NCBI GenBank assembly: GCA_028277405.1
Contig: JANQGH010000014.1
Location: 1 to 64,000, forward strand
Source of the DNA: Alphaproteobacteria bacterium
GTDB lineage: Bacteria; Pseudomonadota; Alphaproteobacteria; DSM-16000; Inquilinaceae
Direction of reading: 5' to 3'
DNA: 64,000 bases
Both the position numbers and the translations under genes were made by a program. Of the stretch, positions 25,582 to 33,975 are shown one piece after another (positions within the stretch are counted from its first letter, which is position 1; each line of letters opens with the position of its first letter). The notes beneath the pieces are model-generated. The model saw nothing but the letters and a program-made list of their open reading frames with translations, ran no database searches and was not told where the DNA came from.

Positions 25582-26331
25582 CTAGGTGGCTTCGCCGTCG
25601 ATCAGGGCGACGAGCATGTCATACGTAGCGCCGGTGTCACCCCGGATCGCCGCCGCGGCGGCGGCCACGTCCTGGCTTTCGAACGCGGCGATCAAATCGA
25701 GATGATGAACGGCGCCATTGTCGAATTCCGCCGTGCCGATACGCGCCTCCAGGGCGCGGGACAGCATGCGCAGATAGGGTCCGAACCGGAGCCACAGCAA
25801 CCCGATCAACTGGGTCAGGACCTCCGACCCCGAGGCGCCATAGATCAGGAAATGGAACTCACGATTGCAGCGCAGCAGCGCCTCCACCCCATCGTCCCGG
25901 CTGATCTCCTGATGGGCCGCGCAGGCCTGCCTGACGCTGCGCAACAGGTCACCCTTCACGAACGGCACCGCGCGTTCCACCGCCAAGACTTCCAGCGCGT
26001 AACGGGCGTCGAACAGATGATCCAGGCGCTCGCGCGAAACGGTTGGGACACGGCAGGAACCACCCGCCGTCAGTTCCAGGGCGCTCTCCGCCGCCAGCCG
26101 GCGCAGCGCCTCGCGAACGGGCATGTGGCTGGTGCCGAAGGACTTCGCCAAGGCATCCAAGGTCAAGACCTGGCCAGGCTCAAAACGGCCGACGACCAAG
26201 GCGTCGTTCAACGCGCGATAGACCACGTCCTGCACCGTGGATCGGCCGCGCACGGGTTCGAACGGAAAAGGCGTGCTGGTTTTGGTTGAACTTGAAATGA
26301 TGGCGACCCCGGATCGAAGATGATTAAACAT
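25582..26331 (-). CDS. GntR-family regulator, FCD subfamily
   Basis: A 249-residue repressor-type protein. The N-terminal winged helix (about residues 33-98) contains YRALNDALVVGRFEPGQVL and the recognition region FGTSHMPVREALRRLAAESAL; the C-terminal all-helical FCD ligand domain has the expected YALEVLAVERA start and the metal-site histidines (REFHFLIY, AVHHLDLIAAF). FCD regulators commonly bind an organic or amino acid and control the adjacent catabolic operon. It heads the ridA-hyuA-hyuB strand and faces the importer genes across 166 bases, so control of both directions is likely. An inverted repeat overlaps its own start codon. Confidence 0.92.
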   Translation of the reverse strand: MFNHLRSGVAIISSSTKTSTPFPFEPVRGRSTVQDVVYRALNDALVVGRFEPGQVLTLDALAKSFGTSHMPVREALRRLAAESALELTAGGSCRVPTVSRERLDHLFDARYALEVLAVERAVPFVKGDLLRSVRQACAAHQEISRDDGVEALLRCNREFHFLIYGASGSEVLTQLIGLLWLRFGPYLRMLSRALEARIGTAEFDNGAVHHLDLIAAFESQDVAAAAAAIRGDTGATYDMLVALIDGEAT

Positions 26332-26346
26332 CGTTGATCAAACGAT
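26330..26346. promoter_or_regulatory. Candidate operator of the adjacent GntR regulator
   Basis: ATCGTT-GATCA-AACGAT is a perfect 6-base inverted repeat with a 5-base spacer, overlapping the ATG of the gntR gene. A second pairing, TGATC-AAAC-GATCA, overlaps it (26336-26349). FCD-type GntR proteins bind short palindromes of this size. The site could serve autorepression and, since the importer operon starts nearby on the other strand, shared control. Not proven by sequence alone. Confidence 0.4.
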
Positions 26347-26497
26347 CACACAATGCAATCCTTCGATTGCGAGACGGCAAATGCTCGGCGGGTGACTCGT
26401 GCTTGGACCCAAGCGCCGCCGGCAAAGAAACACATCGCGAATGTGTCGTGCAATGCCGTCGGAGCCGAGTTGTCATTGGGGGGCTGCCAAACCGGCG

Positions 26498-27253
26498 ATG
26501 CTGAGTGTACGCGATTTGCACAAGCGCTTTGGCGAGCTGCGCGCGGTCGACGGTGTCTCCTTCGAACTGGCGAAGGGCGGCATCACCGGGCTGATCGGCC
26601 CCAACGGCGCCGGCAAGACGACCCTGTTCAACACGCTGTGCGGCACGATCCAGGCCGATGGCGGCGAGGTCGAGCTGGACGGCACCAGGCTGGACCGGTT
26701 GCCGGCGCACAGGATCTTGCATGCGGGCCTGGCCCGCACGTTTCAGATCCCCCGCCCGTTTCCGGAAATGACCGTCCTGGAGAACGTCATGATCGCCCCG
26801 CTGAACCAGCCGGGCGAGACATTCTGGAACGCCTGGTTCCGGCGCGGCACCGTCGCTTCGGCCGAGAGACGGATCCGCGAACGGGCAATGGAGGTGCTGG
26901 AGTTTACCACGCTGGCGCATCTCGCCGGTGAACCCGCCAGGTCACTGTCCGGCGGCCAGAAAAAGCTGTTGGAACTGGCGCGCGTGCTGATCGCCGAGCC
27001 TAAGATCATCCTGCTGGACGAGCCGGCGGCCGGCGTCAATCCCGCGCTGATGGAGGTCTTGGTCGACAAGATCGTCAGCCTGAACCGGCAGGGCATCACC
27101 TTTCTGCTGATCGAGCACAATATGGACCTGGTCATGAGCGTCTGCGACCCGGTCATGGTCATGGCCCAGGGCGCCATGCTGTGCGTCGGCGATGCCGAGA
27201 CCGTACGCAACGATCCGCGCGTGCTGGCGGTCTATCTGGGCGAAGCGCCATGA
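26498..27253 (+). CDS. livG: ABC transporter ATP-binding protein, LivG type
   Basis: A 251-residue ATPase of the branched-chain (HAAT) amino-acid importer family. Walker A GLIGPNGAGKTTLFN, Q-loop region ARTFQIPRPFPEMTVLENV, signature LSGGQKKLLELARVLI, Walker B IILLDEPAAGVNP, H-loop LIEHNMDLVM. The start at 26498 puts MLSVRDLHKRFG at the N-terminus; an open frame reaches back to 26399 but has no family character. It is the first gene of a five-gene transporter operon divergent from the GntR gene, and its stop overlaps livF (ATGA). Such importers carry amino acids, amides, urea or aromatic acids. Confidence 0.93.
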   Translation: MLSVRDLHKRFGELRAVDGVSFELAKGGITGLIGPNGAGKTTLFNTLCGTIQADGGEVELDGTRLDRLPAHRILHAGLARTFQIPRPFPEMTVLENVMIAPLNQPGETFWNAWFRRGTVASAERRIRERAMEVLEFTTLAHLAGEPARSLSGGQKKLLELARVLIAEPKIILLDEPAAGVNPALMEVLVDKIVSLNRQGITFLLIEHNMDLVMSVCDPVMVMAQGAMLCVGDAETVRNDPRVLAVYLGEAP

Positions 27254-27972
27254 GTGCAGTTCTCGCCGTCGACGATCTGGTCGCGGGCTATGTGGCCGAT
27301 CTGCCGATCGTCACCGGGGTCTCGATGACCCTGTCGCCGGGCGAGCTGGTCACTATCATCGGCCCCAACGGGGCCGGCAAGTCCACGCTGGTCAAGGCCA
27401 TCGCCGGCCTGGTCACGGTCATGGGCGGCCGGGTCCGGTTGGAGGGCAACGACATCACGGGCATCCAGACCCACCGCCTGCCCCGGTCCGGCGTCGGCTA
27501 TGTCGCGCAATCCAGCAACGTCTTCACCAGCCTGACGGTGCATGAGAATCTGAGAGTCGCCAGCCACACCCTGGGGGCGGAGCGGGCCGAGCGCCTGGCC
27601 GACGCCTACGAGATGTTCCCCGACCTGAAACGCTATCGCGACCAGAAGGGGCGCGTCCTGTCCGGCGGGCAGCGGCAGATGCTGGCCCTGGGCATGGCGC
27701 TGGTCTGCCGGCCGCGCGTGATCTTGCTGGACGAACCGTCGGCCGGGCTGGCGCCTGCGATCGTGCAGGACGTCTTCAGCCGTCTGCGTGCGCTCGCCGA
27801 TTCAGGCCTCGCCCTGTTGATGGTGGAGCAAAACGCGCGCGCGGCCCTGCAGCTTTCCGATCGCGGCTATGTCATGGCCGAGGGCGCGGCCAAGATCGAG
27901 GGACCGGCGAACGATCTGTTGGCCGACCCCAAGGTGGCCGAGATCTATCTCGGCACCAGACGGGCAAGCTGA
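27250..27972 (+). CDS. livF: ABC transporter ATP-binding protein, LivF type
   Basis: A 240-residue ATPase, second nucleotide-binding subunit of the HAAT importer. Walker A IIGPNGAGKSTLVKA, Q-loop YVAQSSNVFTSLTVHENL, signature LSGGQRQMLALGMAL, Walker B VILLDEPSAGLAP, H-loop MVEQNARAAL. The ATG at 27250 overlaps the livG stop, and its TGA shares one base with the livH ATG, both signs of translational coupling. Order livG-livF-livH-livM-livK differs from the E. coli livKHMGF order but is common in alphaproteobacterial HAAT clusters. Confidence 0.93.
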   Translation: MSAVLAVDDLVAGYVADLPIVTGVSMTLSPGELVTIIGPNGAGKSTLVKAIAGLVTVMGGRVRLEGNDITGIQTHRLPRSGVGYVAQSSNVFTSLTVHENLRVASHTLGAERAERLADAYEMFPDLKRYRDQKGRVLSGGQRQMLALGMALVCRPRVILLDEPSAGLAPAIVQDVFSRLRALADSGLALLMVEQNARAALQLSDRGYVMAEGAAKIEGPANDLLADPKVAEIYLGTRRAS

Positions 27973-28871
27973 TGGGCCAGCTTATCGCAGACGGCATCCT
28001 GACCGGCGCGGTCCTGTCGCTGGGCGCCATCGGCGTCACCCTGACGCTGGGCATTCTGCGCTTCGCCAACTTCTCCCATTCCGAACTGGTCACCTGGGGC
28101 GGCTATTTCGCCCTGACCTTCATCGCCTTCGCCGGCACCAGCGCCGAGACCTTCGGGCCGCTGTCGTTCGGCTGGTCCTTCGTCGGCGCGATCATCATCG
28201 CCGGCATCGCGACCGCTGGCCTGGCCCTGCTCGTTGACGCGCTGGTGTTTTCGCGGTTGCGCAAGCGGCGCGCGGCGGAGATGACGTTGGTCTTCGCCTC
28301 GTTCGGTGTCGCGCTGCTGCTGCGCCACATCATCGTGCTGATCTTCGGGCCGCATGCCGTCTATTACACCGGCACCTTGCAGTTCGCGGTCGAGGTGCTG
28401 CCCGGTGTGCGGGTCATGCCGGACCAGATTCTGGTCCTGGTCCTGACGCTGCTGTTCGTCCTGGGCCTACACTTGACGCTGAAGTTTTCGCGCCTTGGCA
28501 TTGCCATGCGGGCCAGCGCGGAGAGCCCTGATCTCGCCCGCGTCCACGGCGTCGATGTGCGGGTCGTCATCCGCTGGACCTGGGCCATCGGCGGTGGCCT
28601 CGCGGCGGCGGCCGGCGTGTTCTACGGCCTGACCGTGCAGCTGCGGCCCGAGATCGGGTTTGCCTTGCTGCTGCCGCTGTTCACCGCCGCACTGCTGGGC
28701 GGCAGTGGCAGCGTCTATGGCGCCGTCATCGGCGGCCTGATCATCGGCCTGTCGGAAAGCCTGTCGGTCCTGATCATCCCGACTGGCTACAAGCAGGCCG
28801 TGCCGTTCCTGATCCTGCTGCTAATCCTCTATTTGCGGCCGCGCGGCCTGTTCGGGGATGTCGCCAAATGA
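27972..28871 (+). CDS. livH: Branched-chain-type ABC transporter permease, LivH
   Basis: A 299-residue integral membrane protein with about eight transmembrane helices. Family hallmarks are ILTGAVLSLGAIGVTLTLGI at the N-terminus, the LRFANFSHSELVTWGGYFAL segment, the cytoplasmic RLGIAMRASAESPDLARVHGVD loop (EAA-like) and the C-terminal LGGSGSVYGAVIGGLIIGL followed by LRPRGLFG. Pairs with LivM to make the channel. Its end overlaps the livM start by four bases. Confidence 0.93.
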   Translation: MGQLIADGILTGAVLSLGAIGVTLTLGILRFANFSHSELVTWGGYFALTFIAFAGTSAETFGPLSFGWSFVGAIIIAGIATAGLALLVDALVFSRLRKRRAAEMTLVFASFGVALLLRHIIVLIFGPHAVYYTGTLQFAVEVLPGVRVMPDQILVLVLTLLFVLGLHLTLKFSRLGIAMRASAESPDLARVHGVDVRVVIRWTWAIGGGLAAAAGVFYGLTVQLRPEIGFALLLPLFTAALLGGSGSVYGAVIGGLIIGLSESLSVLIIPTGYKQAVPFLILLLILYLRPRGLFGDVAK

Positions 28872-29824
28872 TGGGCTATGTCTCCTATCTCAGCTTCTTT
28901 CTGACCTTGGCCCTGATCTACGGCATCGCCACGATGGGGCTGAACATGCAGTGGGGTTTCACCGGCCTGTTCAACGCCGGGGTCGTCGGCTTTTTCGCCA
29001 TCGGCGGCTATGCCTACGCGATCGTGATCGGTCCCGACCGTCCGGACCTGGTGGGCGGGTTCGAACTGCCCTTTGTCATCGGGCTGCTGGGCGCCTTGGC
29101 ATTCTCCGCCTTGGCGGCGCTGATCGTCGGTTTGGCGACCATGCGCCTGCGCTCGCACTATCTGGCGATTTCGACCTTCGGCATCGCGCTGACCATCCAA
29201 CTGGTCGCGCTGAATTTCGAAAGCTTGACTGCCGGCAATCTCGGCCTGATCGGCCTGGGCCGACCGCTGGAGGACGCCTTCGACACGCCGCTCGGCTTCA
29301 ACCTGTTTTATCTCGGCCTCATGGTGGTCGCGACGCTGGTCGTCTATGGCGCGCTGCAATTGATCCTGCATTCGCCGTGGGGCCGCGTCCTACGGGCGAT
29401 CCGCGAGGATGAGGAGGCGGCGATCTCGCTGGGCAAGAATGTCAGCCGTTTTCGGCTGGAGGCTTTCGTGATCGGCTGTTCGCTGATGGGCCTTGCCGGC
29501 GCCTTTTATGTCGGCTCGATCGGCTATATCAGCCCGTTCGACTTTTTGCCCATCGTGACGTTCCAGATCTGGACCATGCTGATCCTGGGCGGCAGCGGCA
29601 ACAATCGCGGCGCCATCCTGGGCGCGATCGTCGTCTGGGGCGTCTGGACATCCAGCGGCTGGCTGATCTCCACCGTCCTGCCGCCAGCCTGGCAAGTGCG
29701 GGGGGCCGCCAGCCAGGTCATCCTGATTGGTCTTATCCTGGTGCTGACATTGCTGTACCGGCCGCGCGGCCTGATCGGCGAGCGCGTTACGGTGTCTAGC
29801 GGTGCCAAGCTGAACGACCGATAA
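28868..29824 (+). CDS. livM: Branched-chain-type ABC transporter permease, LivM
   Basis: A 318-residue integral membrane protein with about eight to ten helices. Markers are GLNMQWGFTGLFNAGVVGFF near the N-terminus, THYLAIST-like RSHYLAISTFGIALTIQ, the coupling loop WGRVLRAIREDEEAAISLGKN, and MLILGGSGNNRGAILGA before the C-terminal LYRPRGLIGE. Overlaps livH by four bases. The binding-protein gene follows after 74 bases, which include two good ribosome sites. Confidence 0.93.
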   Translation: MMGYVSYLSFFLTLALIYGIATMGLNMQWGFTGLFNAGVVGFFAIGGYAYAIVIGPDRPDLVGGFELPFVIGLLGALAFSALAALIVGLATMRLRSHYLAISTFGIALTIQLVALNFESLTAGNLGLIGLGRPLEDAFDTPLGFNLFYLGLMVVATLVVYGALQLILHSPWGRVLRAIREDEEAAISLGKNVSRFRLEAFVIGCSLMGLAGAFYVGSIGYISPFDFLPIVTFQIWTMLILGGSGNNRGAILGAIVVWGVWTSSGWLISTVLPPAWQVRGAASQVILIGLILVLTLLYRPRGLIGERVTVSSGAKLNDR

Positions 29825-29898
29825 TCGAGGGACAGAACAAGGAGGGGTCAATGAACAGACACGCATCTCATGGCAACGGGGAACAAAGGAGACAGATC

Positions 29899-31167
29899 AT
29901 GACGACACGCACATGGGCGCTGGCCGCAACGGTCGCGATAGCCGCGCTGGCCACCGGCACCACGGGTGCGCAGGCCCAGGATTGCACGATCCCGCTGGGG
30001 GCCGTGTTCCCGCTGACCGGGTCCAACGGTCCCATTGGCGAGCCGATCGCGGAGACCGGACGCTGGGCCGTGGAGCAGATGAATGAGGCCGGTGGCGTGC
30101 AAGGCTGCGAGGTCGAATACCTGCTGCGCGACACGCAGGGCCAGTCGGCCGTCGGCGTCGACGCCGCGCGCAACCTGGTCGATGTTCAGGGCGTACCGGC
30201 CCTGCTAGGCGCCATTTCCAGCGGCGTCAGCCTGCCGATCCTGACCTCGGTGACGGCCCCGTCTGAGGTCGTGCAGGTTTCCTGCTGCTCGTCCTCGCCC
30301 AGCTTCACGGAACTGGCGGAATCCGGCGAGAGCGGCGGCTTCTTCTTCCGCACCCTGCCGACCAGCCGGGCACAGGGTGTCGTGCTGGGCAACATCGCCA
30401 GCCAGAATTACGACGAGGTGTCGGTCATCTACATCAACACCGACTATGGCGTGAACCTGGCCCAGGAGTTCCAGGAGGCGTACGAGGCCTGGGGCGGCAC
30501 CATTCTGGAATCGGTCGCCTACAACCAGGAACAGGCCAGCTATCGGCCGGAGGTGAACAGCGCGCTGGCGGCGGAGCCGGACGCGCTGGTGCTGATCGCG
30601 TTCCCGGTCGACGGGTCGACCATCCTGCGCGAATGGATTTCGTTCGGCGGACCGCAAGAGTTCGTGCTGTCGAACGCGCTGCGCTCCGACGACGTGCTCG
30701 AGGCCGTCGGCGCCCAGTTCCTGGACGGCGCGCTTGGTGTCGACAATGCCCAGGTTTCCGGCCCGTCGGTCGAAGCCTTCAATGCCGACTATCAGGCGGC
30801 CTTCGATGCTGACCCGAACCGGCCGGGCATCCACATCAACTATGACGCCGCCGCTGTCACCTTGCTGGCCATGGCGGCAGCACCAGAGGCGACCGGCCCG
30901 GCGATCCGCGATCACATCCGCGTGGTGACCAACCCGGAGGGCGAAGAGGTCTATCCTGGTGTCGACGGCTTCAGCCGCGCGCTTGAGCTGATCGAGGCGG
31001 GCGAGCCGATCCGTTATGTCGGCGCCTCCGGCCCGATCAGTTTCGATGAGAACGGCGATGTTGCCGGGCCGGTTCTGATCTGGACCGTAACGAACGGCGC
31101 CCTGGCCGAGGACCGCGTCATCACCGTCGACGAGGTCAACGCGCTGTTCGACGAGCTGGCTCAATAG
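29899..31167 (+). CDS. livK: Branched-chain-type ABC transporter substrate-binding protein
   Basis: A 422-residue periplasmic binding protein of the Peripla_BP_6 family. The signal peptide spans about residues 1-27 (ending AQA); the mature protein starts with IPLGAVFPLTGSNGPIGE, and shows YLLRDTQGQSAVGVDAARNL and SCCSSSPSFTEL, where ligand-contacting Ser/Thr residues are expected. The ATG at 29899 has AAAGGAGA upstream and begins the signal peptide. A second ATG at 29851 in frame also has a strong site (AAGGAGGGG) and would add 16 residues to the n-region. The cysteine pair in SCCSS is unusual. The ligand is unknown; neighbours suggest a hydantoin- or amide-like compound. Confidence 0.92.
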   Translation: MTTRTWALAATVAIAALATGTTGAQAQDCTIPLGAVFPLTGSNGPIGEPIAETGRWAVEQMNEAGGVQGCEVEYLLRDTQGQSAVGVDAARNLVDVQGVPALLGAISSGVSLPILTSVTAPSEVVQVSCCSSSPSFTELAESGESGGFFFRTLPTSRAQGVVLGNIASQNYDEVSVIYINTDYGVNLAQEFQEAYEAWGGTILESVAYNQEQASYRPEVNSALAAEPDALVLIAFPVDGSTILREWISFGGPQEFVLSNALRSDDVLEAVGAQFLDGALGVDNAQVSGPSVEAFNADYQAAFDADPNRPGIHINYDAAAVTLLAMAAAPEATGPAIRDHIRVVTNPEGEEVYPGVDGFSRALELIEAGEPIRYVGASGPISFDENGDVAGPVLIWTVTNGALAEDRVITVDEVNALFDELAQ

Positions 31168-31175
31168 CGTCGGCC

Positions 31176-31210
31176 GAGACCCGGGAGAGCACAGGCGTCT
31201 CCCGGGTCTC
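31176..31210 (+). terminator. Strong hairpin after the importer binding-protein gene
   Basis: Two perfectly complementary 13-base arms, GAGACCCGGGAGA and TCTCCCGGGTCTC, flank a 9-base loop 8 bases after the livK stop. No T-run follows, so it is not a standard intrinsic terminator. It ends only 10 bases before the proposed ATG of the racemase-family gene and leaves little space for a ribosome site. It may partly terminate, protect the 3' end of the importer mRNA, or lower expression of the downstream genes. Confidence 0.55.
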
Positions 31211-31220
31211 AACGTTCGCG

Positions 31221-31940
31221 ATGTCAGCGCCGGTCCGTCTGGGCTGCGTCGTGCCCGCCCACAATGTGATGGTGGAGCGGGACTTCGTGGCCATGTGCCC
31301 AGAGGGCGCTTCCGTTCACTTCGCACGGGCGGATATCGATTACGGCCTGCCGCTGCGCGGCCAACTGGAGGGCATGATCGCTTCTGGCCCTGACGCCGCC
31401 CGCGTGCTTGCCAAGGCCGATGTCCGGGCGATCTGCTTTGCCTGTACCAGCGCCAGCTTCCTTCACGGGCCGGGCAGCGACACGGCGGTTGCCGCGCGCA
31501 TGGCAGAGGCCTCCGGCACCCCATGCGTCACGACCTCCACGGCCGTCTTGCGAGCACTGACTGCCATCGGCGCCAGGTCCGTGGCGGTCGCGACGCCCTA
31601 TGTCGACTGGGTGGTCGAGGCTGAGACCGAGTTCCTGGAGGCTGCGGGCGTCCGCGTGGCCGCGATCAGCGGCATGCAGCTTGAGCGCGCCGCCGATATC
31701 AACGCCGTGCCGCTTGAGGCGGTCGTGACGGCGGCAGAGGCCATCGACCGCCCGGACGCGGACGCCCTGTTCATCAGCTGCACCGACCTGGCCGCCATCG
31801 GCGCAATCGCCGAACTGGAGGCCGGCCTCGGCAAGCCGGTCATCACCAGCAATCAGGCAGGCTATTGGGCGTTGAGCCAGATGGCCAGGGCACCCATGCC
31901 GGCTGGTTGGGGAACCCTGATGTCGAAGAGACTGGCGTGA
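31221..31940 (+). CDS. Asp/Glu/hydantoin racemase-superfamily protein (maleate isomerase-like)
   Basis: A 239-residue protein of the Asp/Glu racemase superfamily, which includes maleate cis-trans isomerase, arylmalonate decarboxylase and hydantoin racemase. The start VRLGCVVPAHNVMVERD and the two cysteine motifs CFACTSASF (Cys75) and FISCTDLAAIG (Cys187) match the maleate isomerase/arylmalonate decarboxylase group, so a two-cysteine racemase, isomerase or decarboxylase activity is expected. No clear ribosome site precedes the ATG and a strong hairpin ends 10 bases before it. The stop overlaps the next gene (GTGA). With two hydantoinase modules nearby, hydantoin or dicarboxylate conversion is an attractive but unproven role. 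Confidence 0.85.
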   Translation: MSAPVRLGCVVPAHNVMVERDFVAMCPEGASVHFARADIDYGLPLRGQLEGMIASGPDAARVLAKADVRAICFACTSASFLHGPGSDTAVAARMAEASGTPCVTTSTAVLRALTAIGARSVAVATPYVDWVVEAETEFLEAAGVRVAAISGMQLERAADINAVPLEAVVTAAEAIDRPDADALFISCTDLAAIGAIAELEAGLGKPVITSNQAGYWALSQMARAPMPAGWGTLMSKRLA

Positions 31941-32809
31941 CGAACCTTTATAAAGGGTACGATCAGGCAGGCCTGGATGCGCAATTCGTCCTCTCCGGCG
32001 CCGACGATCTCGATGCCTTGTTCGCGCGCCGGCAACGGGCGGCCGAGGCCGCGCGAAACCGGCACCGGTCGGCGTGCGGCTTGGCGTATGGCGGGCTGCC
32101 CGGCGAGACGCTGGATGTTTACATGCCCGATTGTGCCGACGGCGCACCGGTTCTGCTGTTCATTCATGGCGGGTTCTGGCGATCGCTGGCCGCCGCCGAC
32201 TTCGCCTTCGTCGCCGACGGGTTCGTGCCGGCCGACATCGTGACGGTCGTGATCGACTATCCGCTGATCCCGCAAACCGACCTCGCCGGCATTATCGCGT
32301 CATGCTCTCGGGCGCTCGCCTGGGTGCGCGGGAGTATCGCGGACCATGGCGGCGATCCGGACAACGTGCACATCTCCGGCAACTCCGCCGGCGGCCATCT
32401 GGTGGCCGAACTTGCGCATCCGGACCGCGTGCGCGCCAGCGGGCTGCCGGCGGGGACGATTAAGAGCGTCTGCGCCATCAGCGGCCTGTTCGAGTTGGCG
32501 CCGGTGCGCCTGTCGTTTCAAAACGAGACGCTGGACCTGATGCAAGCGGACGTCGAGCGCTTCAGCCCGCAGCGACACGTTACGCCCGGGTTCCCGCCAA
32601 CTCTGGTCGCCGTCGGCGGCTCGGAGACGCGGGAGTTTCTGGATCAGTCAGGCGATTATGCCGACAGGTTGCGCGCCGAGGGAAACCGGGCCGATCTGCT
32701 GGTCGTGCCGGGAGCCAACCACATCACGATCGTTCTCGACCATTTCGCCAGACCCGACAGCGATCTGAACACCGCCGCGCTGGCGCTCATGGGTTTCGCC
32801 GGGGCGTAG
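31937..32809 (+). CDS. Alpha/beta hydrolase, arylformamidase (kynurenine formamidase)-like
   Basis: A 290-residue serine hydrolase. The oxyanion motif LLFIHGGFWRS (HGGFW at residues 77-81) and the nucleophile Ser150 in HISGNSAGGHLVAE resemble kynurenine formamidase-like esterases; the charge relay histidine is probably in VPGANHITIV near the C-terminus. The GTG start at 31937 overlaps the racemase stop codon; an earlier in-frame ATG at 31865 lies inside that gene. Coupled translation indicates a shared pathway. The family hydrolyses N-formyl or other amide/ester bonds, fitting degradation of a cyclic or formylated amide, but the substrate is not assigned. Confidence 0.82.
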   Translation: MTNLYKGYDQAGLDAQFVLSGADDLDALFARRQRAAEAARNRHRSACGLAYGGLPGETLDVYMPDCADGAPVLLFIHGGFWRSLAAADFAFVADGFVPADIVTVVIDYPLIPQTDLAGIIASCSRALAWVRGSIADHGGDPDNVHISGNSAGGHLVAELAHPDRVRASGLPAGTIKSVCAISGLFELAPVRLSFQNETLDLMQADVERFSPQRHVTPGFPPTLVAVGGSETREFLDQSGDYADRLRAEGNRADLLVVPGANHITIVLDHFARPDSDLNTAALALMGFAGA

Positions 32810-32929
32810 ATCACTGTAATTGGCAACCGCCGGGCACGAATCGTTTCGGGCCCGCCATGCAGCGACTTGGCTTTTCGAAACACGCGGCCGCCCGCTATGG
32901 TGGCCCGCCTTCAATCCTTGAGGACGTTC

Positions 32930-33958
32930 ATGACCTACCTCCCCGCCGACGACCGTTATGAGAAAATGGCTTACCGCAGATGCGGCCGGTCGGGGCTGAG
33001 GCTGCCGGCGATCTCGCTGGGCCTGTGGCACAATTTCGGCCATGACGCGCCGTTCGAGACCATGCGCGCGATCTGCCAGACCGCGTTCGATCACGGCGTC
33101 ACCCATTTCGATCTGGCCAACAATTACGGGCCGCCGCCGGGTTCGGCCGAGGAGGCTTTTGGCCAGATCCTGCGCACCGACTTGGCGGGCTATCGGGACG
33201 AGTTGATCATCTCGTCCAAGGCCGGCTACCTGATGTGGCCGGGGCCGTATGGCGAATGGGGCAGCCGGAAATACCTGATCGCGTCGTGCGACCAGAGCCT
33301 GGCGCGCACCGGCCTCGACTATTTTGACATCTTCTATTCCCACCGCTTCGATCCGGACACGCCACTTGAGGAGACCATGGGCGCGTTGGACCAGATCGTC
33401 CGATCGGGCAAGGCGCTTTACGCCGGCATCTCGTCCTACAATTCGGAGCGCACGCGCGAGGCAGTCGCGATCCTGAAGGCTCTCGGCACGCCCTGCCTGA
33501 TCCATCAGCCCAGCTACAACATGCTGAACCGTTGGGTCGAACGCGACGGCCTGAAGGACACGCTGCAGGAACTCGGCGTCGGCTCGATCGCGTTTACGCC
33601 GCTGGCCCAGGGCATGCTGACCAACAAGTATCTGAAGGGTGTGCCCGCCGACAGTCGCGCGGCCCAAGACAAGTCCCTGAACCCGAACCTGCTTTCGCCC
33701 CAAGCGATCGAGAACCTATCCAAGCTGAACGAGATCGCCGCCGGCCGGGGTCAGTCCCTGGCCCAGATGGCCCTGGCCTGGGTCCTGCGCGACAACGGCA
33801 TTACCACCGCCCTGATCGGCGCCTCGCGGCCATCGCAGGTCATCGACAGTGTCGGGGCCATCGACAATCTCGACTTCACAGCCGAGGAGTTGGCGGAGAT
33901 CGACCGCTACGCATCGGAGGAAAAGGTCAATCTCTGGGCGAAATCGTCGGACTCCTAG
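32930..33958 (+). CDS. Aldo/keto reductase, YghZ/AKR14-like
   Basis: A 342-residue aldo/keto reductase resembling the YghZ (L-glyceraldehyde 3-phosphate reductase)/voltage-gated potassium channel beta-like group. Seen are YRRCGRSGLRLPAISLGLWH at the start, the catalytic FDLANNYGPPPGSAEEAFG (Asp and Tyr), Lys in IISSKAGY, His in IFYSHRFDPD, and the cofactor site LIGASRPSQV. The start at 32930 is preceded by TTGAGGACG; an upstream in-frame ATG at 32867 lacks family residues. It follows the hydrolase gene by 120 bases and is convergent with the nitroreductase gene, 17 bases apart. Confidence 0.9.
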   Translation: MTYLPADDRYEKMAYRRCGRSGLRLPAISLGLWHNFGHDAPFETMRAICQTAFDHGVTHFDLANNYGPPPGSAEEAFGQILRTDLAGYRDELIISSKAGYLMWPGPYGEWGSRKYLIASCDQSLARTGLDYFDIFYSHRFDPDTPLEETMGALDQIVRSGKALYAGISSYNSERTREAVAILKALGTPCLIHQPSYNMLNRWVERDGLKDTLQELGVGSIAFTPLAQGMLTNKYLKGVPADSRAAQDKSLNPNLLSPQAIENLSKLNEIAAGRGQSLAQMALAWVLRDNGITTALIGASRPSQVIDSVGAIDNLDFTAEELAEIDRYASEEKVNLWAKSSDS

Positions 33959-33975
33959 GCGGCACCCAGCGCCTG

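Noticed and set aside
31865-31936. Longer N-terminus for the formamidase-like hydrolase from an upstream ATG
   Set aside because: It would lie wholly inside the racemase gene; the GTG overlapping that gene's stop fits coupled translation.
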